Source of the DNA: Planctomycetota bacterium
GTDB lineage: Bacteria > Planctomycetota > UBA8108
Direction of reading: 5' to 3'
DNA: 5,779 bases
NCBI GenBank assembly: GCA_016928605.1
Contig: JAFGKN010000333.1
Span: forward strand, 1-5,779
Shown here: piece after piece, positions 4,361-5,779 of the stretch
How positions within the stretch are numbered: position 1 is the first letter of the stretch
Layout of the letters: the number at the start of each line of letters is the position of its first letter
Notes under the pieces: model-generated
Told to the model about the DNA's origin: nothing
Seen by the model: only the letters and a program-made list of their open reading frames with translations
Databases searched by the model: none
Position numbers and translations under genes: made by a program

Positions 4361-5779
4361 TCAGAGCTCGGCCTTCTCCAGAATCTGCGGCGGGACTTCC
4401 TCGTAGCCGGCGGGCTCCATCGTGTAGCTCCCGCGGCCGCTGGTGATGTTGCGGAGCGAGGTGGCGTACGCCGCGAGTTCGCTGAGGGGGATCCTGGCGC
4501 TCACCCTCTTGTCCCTCCCCTCATCATCGATGCTCGTCACGGTGCCGCGCCGGGAGCTGATGTCGCCCACCACCGCGCCGGTGTGCTCCTCCACAGCCGT
4601 GACCACGACGCGCATGATCGGCTCGAGCAGCCTCAGCCCCGCCCTCTCCTCGGCCTGCCGCATCGCCTGGACCCCGCAGGTGTAGAAGGCGATCTGGCTC
4701 GAGTCGACGTCGTGCATCTTGCCGTCGAAGCACGTGGCGCGCACGCCCTGGATCCTGGCTCCGCGCCGGCCACCCGACTGGCAGTAGTCCCGTATGCCCT
4801 TCTCGAGCGAGACGAGGAACTCGGCCCGGATCTTACCGCCTTTGATCTTGTCGACGAAATCGATCGCCTCGCCTTCGATGGGCTCGAAATCGACATGGGC
4901 GACCGCGTACTGGCCGGATCCTCCGGTCTGCTTGATATGGCGGGACTCGATCCTCGCAGGCGCGCGGAGCGTCTGGCGGTAGGCGACGCGAGGCTTGCCG
5001 GTCAGGAGCTCCAGGCCGAACTCGTCGCGCAGCCGGTGGGCGATGACCTCCAGGTGGAGCTCTCCCATCCCCGAGATGAGGGTCTGTCCGGTCTCGGGAT
5101 CCGTGCAGGCGCGGAAGGTCGGATCCTCGCGCGCGATGATGCCGAGAACCTCGCCGAGGCGGTCTCTGTCCTTCGCCGACCGGGGCTCCACGGCGACGGA
5201 GATCACCGGCTCGGCGAAGGTCGCCGTCCCGTAGAGGATCGGCGCGCTCTTCTGGCAGAGGCTGTCCCCCGTCGTGCTCTTCTTGAGGCCCATGCACGCG
5301 ATGATCTGCCCCGCCGATGCCCGCTCGATCGCCTCGCGCGATCCGGCGTGCATGAGGAAGATGCGTCCCACCCGCTCGTGGCGTCCGAGTCGCGGGTTGT
5401 AGACCGCCGAGCCCGACTCGATGGCCCCGGAGTAGAGGCGCACGAACGACAGGTCCCCGGTGGAGAAGTGAACGGTCTTGAAGACCATGGCGCCGAGGGG
5501 GGCTTCCGGCGACGCCGGGTGAGAGACCGCGTCGCCCGTCGCCGGGCAGCAGCCGGAGACGGCGCCGAGGTCCGCCGGGCTCGGGAGGTAGGCGACGATG
5601 GCGTTCAGAAGCGCCGGGATGCCGCGGTTGCGGAGGGCGGCCCCCAGCAGCACCGGCACGAAGCCCTCGTGGATCGCGGCGCGGCGCAGGACCCGCACCA
5701 CGAGCTCCCGCGGGACATCCATCTCCTCGAGCAGCAACTCGGTGATCTCGTCGGAGTGCATGCTCAGCGCCTCGAGAAG
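4361..5779 (-). CDS. fusA: translation elongation factor G, 5'-truncated by the window edge
   Basis: The visible 472 residues are the C-terminal two thirds of EF-G, the GTPase that drives mRNA-tRNA translocation on the ribosome. The frame stays open through 5779, so the N-terminus, with the G1-G5 GTP-binding motifs, is outside. The fragment begins in the end of the G domain (VPVLLGAALRNRGI...YLPSP). Domain II follows (from about residue 93; YSGAIESGSAVYNP, TTGDSLC). Domain III is clear (EDPTFRACTDPETGQ, ISGMGELHLEV). Domain IV keeps both tip loops that enter the decoding centre, KQTGGSGQY (283-291) and HDVDSSQIAF (356-365). Domain V ends with GRGSYTMEPAGYEEVP. Length to the stop is normal. 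Some usually invariant residues differ: GGRGQYG is GGSGQYA, and the (I/V)PAVEKG helix start is LVSLEKG. This may indicate a divergent lineage or an EF-G2-type paralogue, so the symbol applies to the family. It is not next to rpsL, rpsG or tuf in this window. Confidence 0.97.
   Translation of the reverse strand, partial: LLEALSMHSDEITELLLEEMDVPRELVVRVLRRAAIHEGFVPVLLGAALRNRGIPALLNAIVAYLPSPADLGAVSGCCPATGDAVSHPASPEAPLGAMVFKTVHFSTGDLSFVRLYSGAIESGSAVYNPRLGRHERVGRIFLMHAGSREAIERASAGQIIACMGLKKSTTGDSLCQKSAPILYGTATFAEPVISVAVEPRSAKDRDRLGEVLGIIAREDPTFRACTDPETGQTLISGMGELHLEVIAHRLRDEFGLELLTGKPRVAYRQTLRAPARIESRHIKQTGGSGQYAVAHVDFEPIEGEAIDFVDKIKGGKIRAEFLVSLEKGIRDYCQSGGRRGARIQGVRATCFDGKMHDVDSSQIAFYTCGVQAMRQAEERAGLRLLEPIMRVVVTAVEEHTGAVVGDISSRRGTVTSIDDEGRDKRVSARIPLSELAAYATSLRNITSGRGSYTMEPAGYEEVPPQILEKAEL

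Overview
The window is GC-rich bacterial chromosomal DNA (roughly two thirds G+C by eye) with four protein genes. Three lie on the minus strand and read right to left: the C-terminal two thirds of a translation elongation factor G (cut by the right edge), a response-regulator-like protein with a degenerate receiver domain, and a long coiled-coil lipoprotein with a transmembrane segment and an acidic cytoplasmic tail. The fourth, on the plus strand, is a very basic histone H1-like repeat protein that converges on the lipoprotein gene. A lipobox with a non-Asp +2 residue suggests a diderm (Gram-negative) host. The phylum cannot be fixed from this sequence; a myxobacterial or deltaproteobacterial-type lineage, or a GC-rich candidate phylum, would fit.

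Layout. 1-501 is non-coding as far as I can see. It holds a GGCGCC-rich hairpin followed by a pyrimidine-rich tract, a 15-bp direct repeat, an intrinsic terminator pointing left with no obvious gene behind it, and three consecutive stem-loops just before the H1-like gene. 502-966 is the H1-like gene, followed by a hairpin at 1005-1037. A clear minus-strand terminator at 1145-1180 ends the lipoprotein gene (1236-2918). The lipoprotein gene has its own sigma-70-like promoter (3055-3082) and a leader of about 130 nt containing hairpins, one of which pairs an SD with an anti-SD. The receiver-like gene (3195-4133) most likely starts at a GTG with a strong ribosome binding site, not at the farther upstream ATG. 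A 227-bp gap with a hairpin separates it from EF-G (4361 to the right edge).

How they may work together. EF-G is housekeeping translation machinery. The receiver-like protein has lost its phosphoacceptor (Glu in place of Asp) and other active-site residues, and carries a FliM/FliN-like N-terminal peptide. The lipoprotein next to it ends in a similar short leucine/acidic peptide and carries two copies of an NTQ(V/I)IP motif. These shared peptides suggest, but do not prove, that the two proteins belong to one signalling or envelope assembly. The H1-like protein is probably an independent nucleoid-associated protein.
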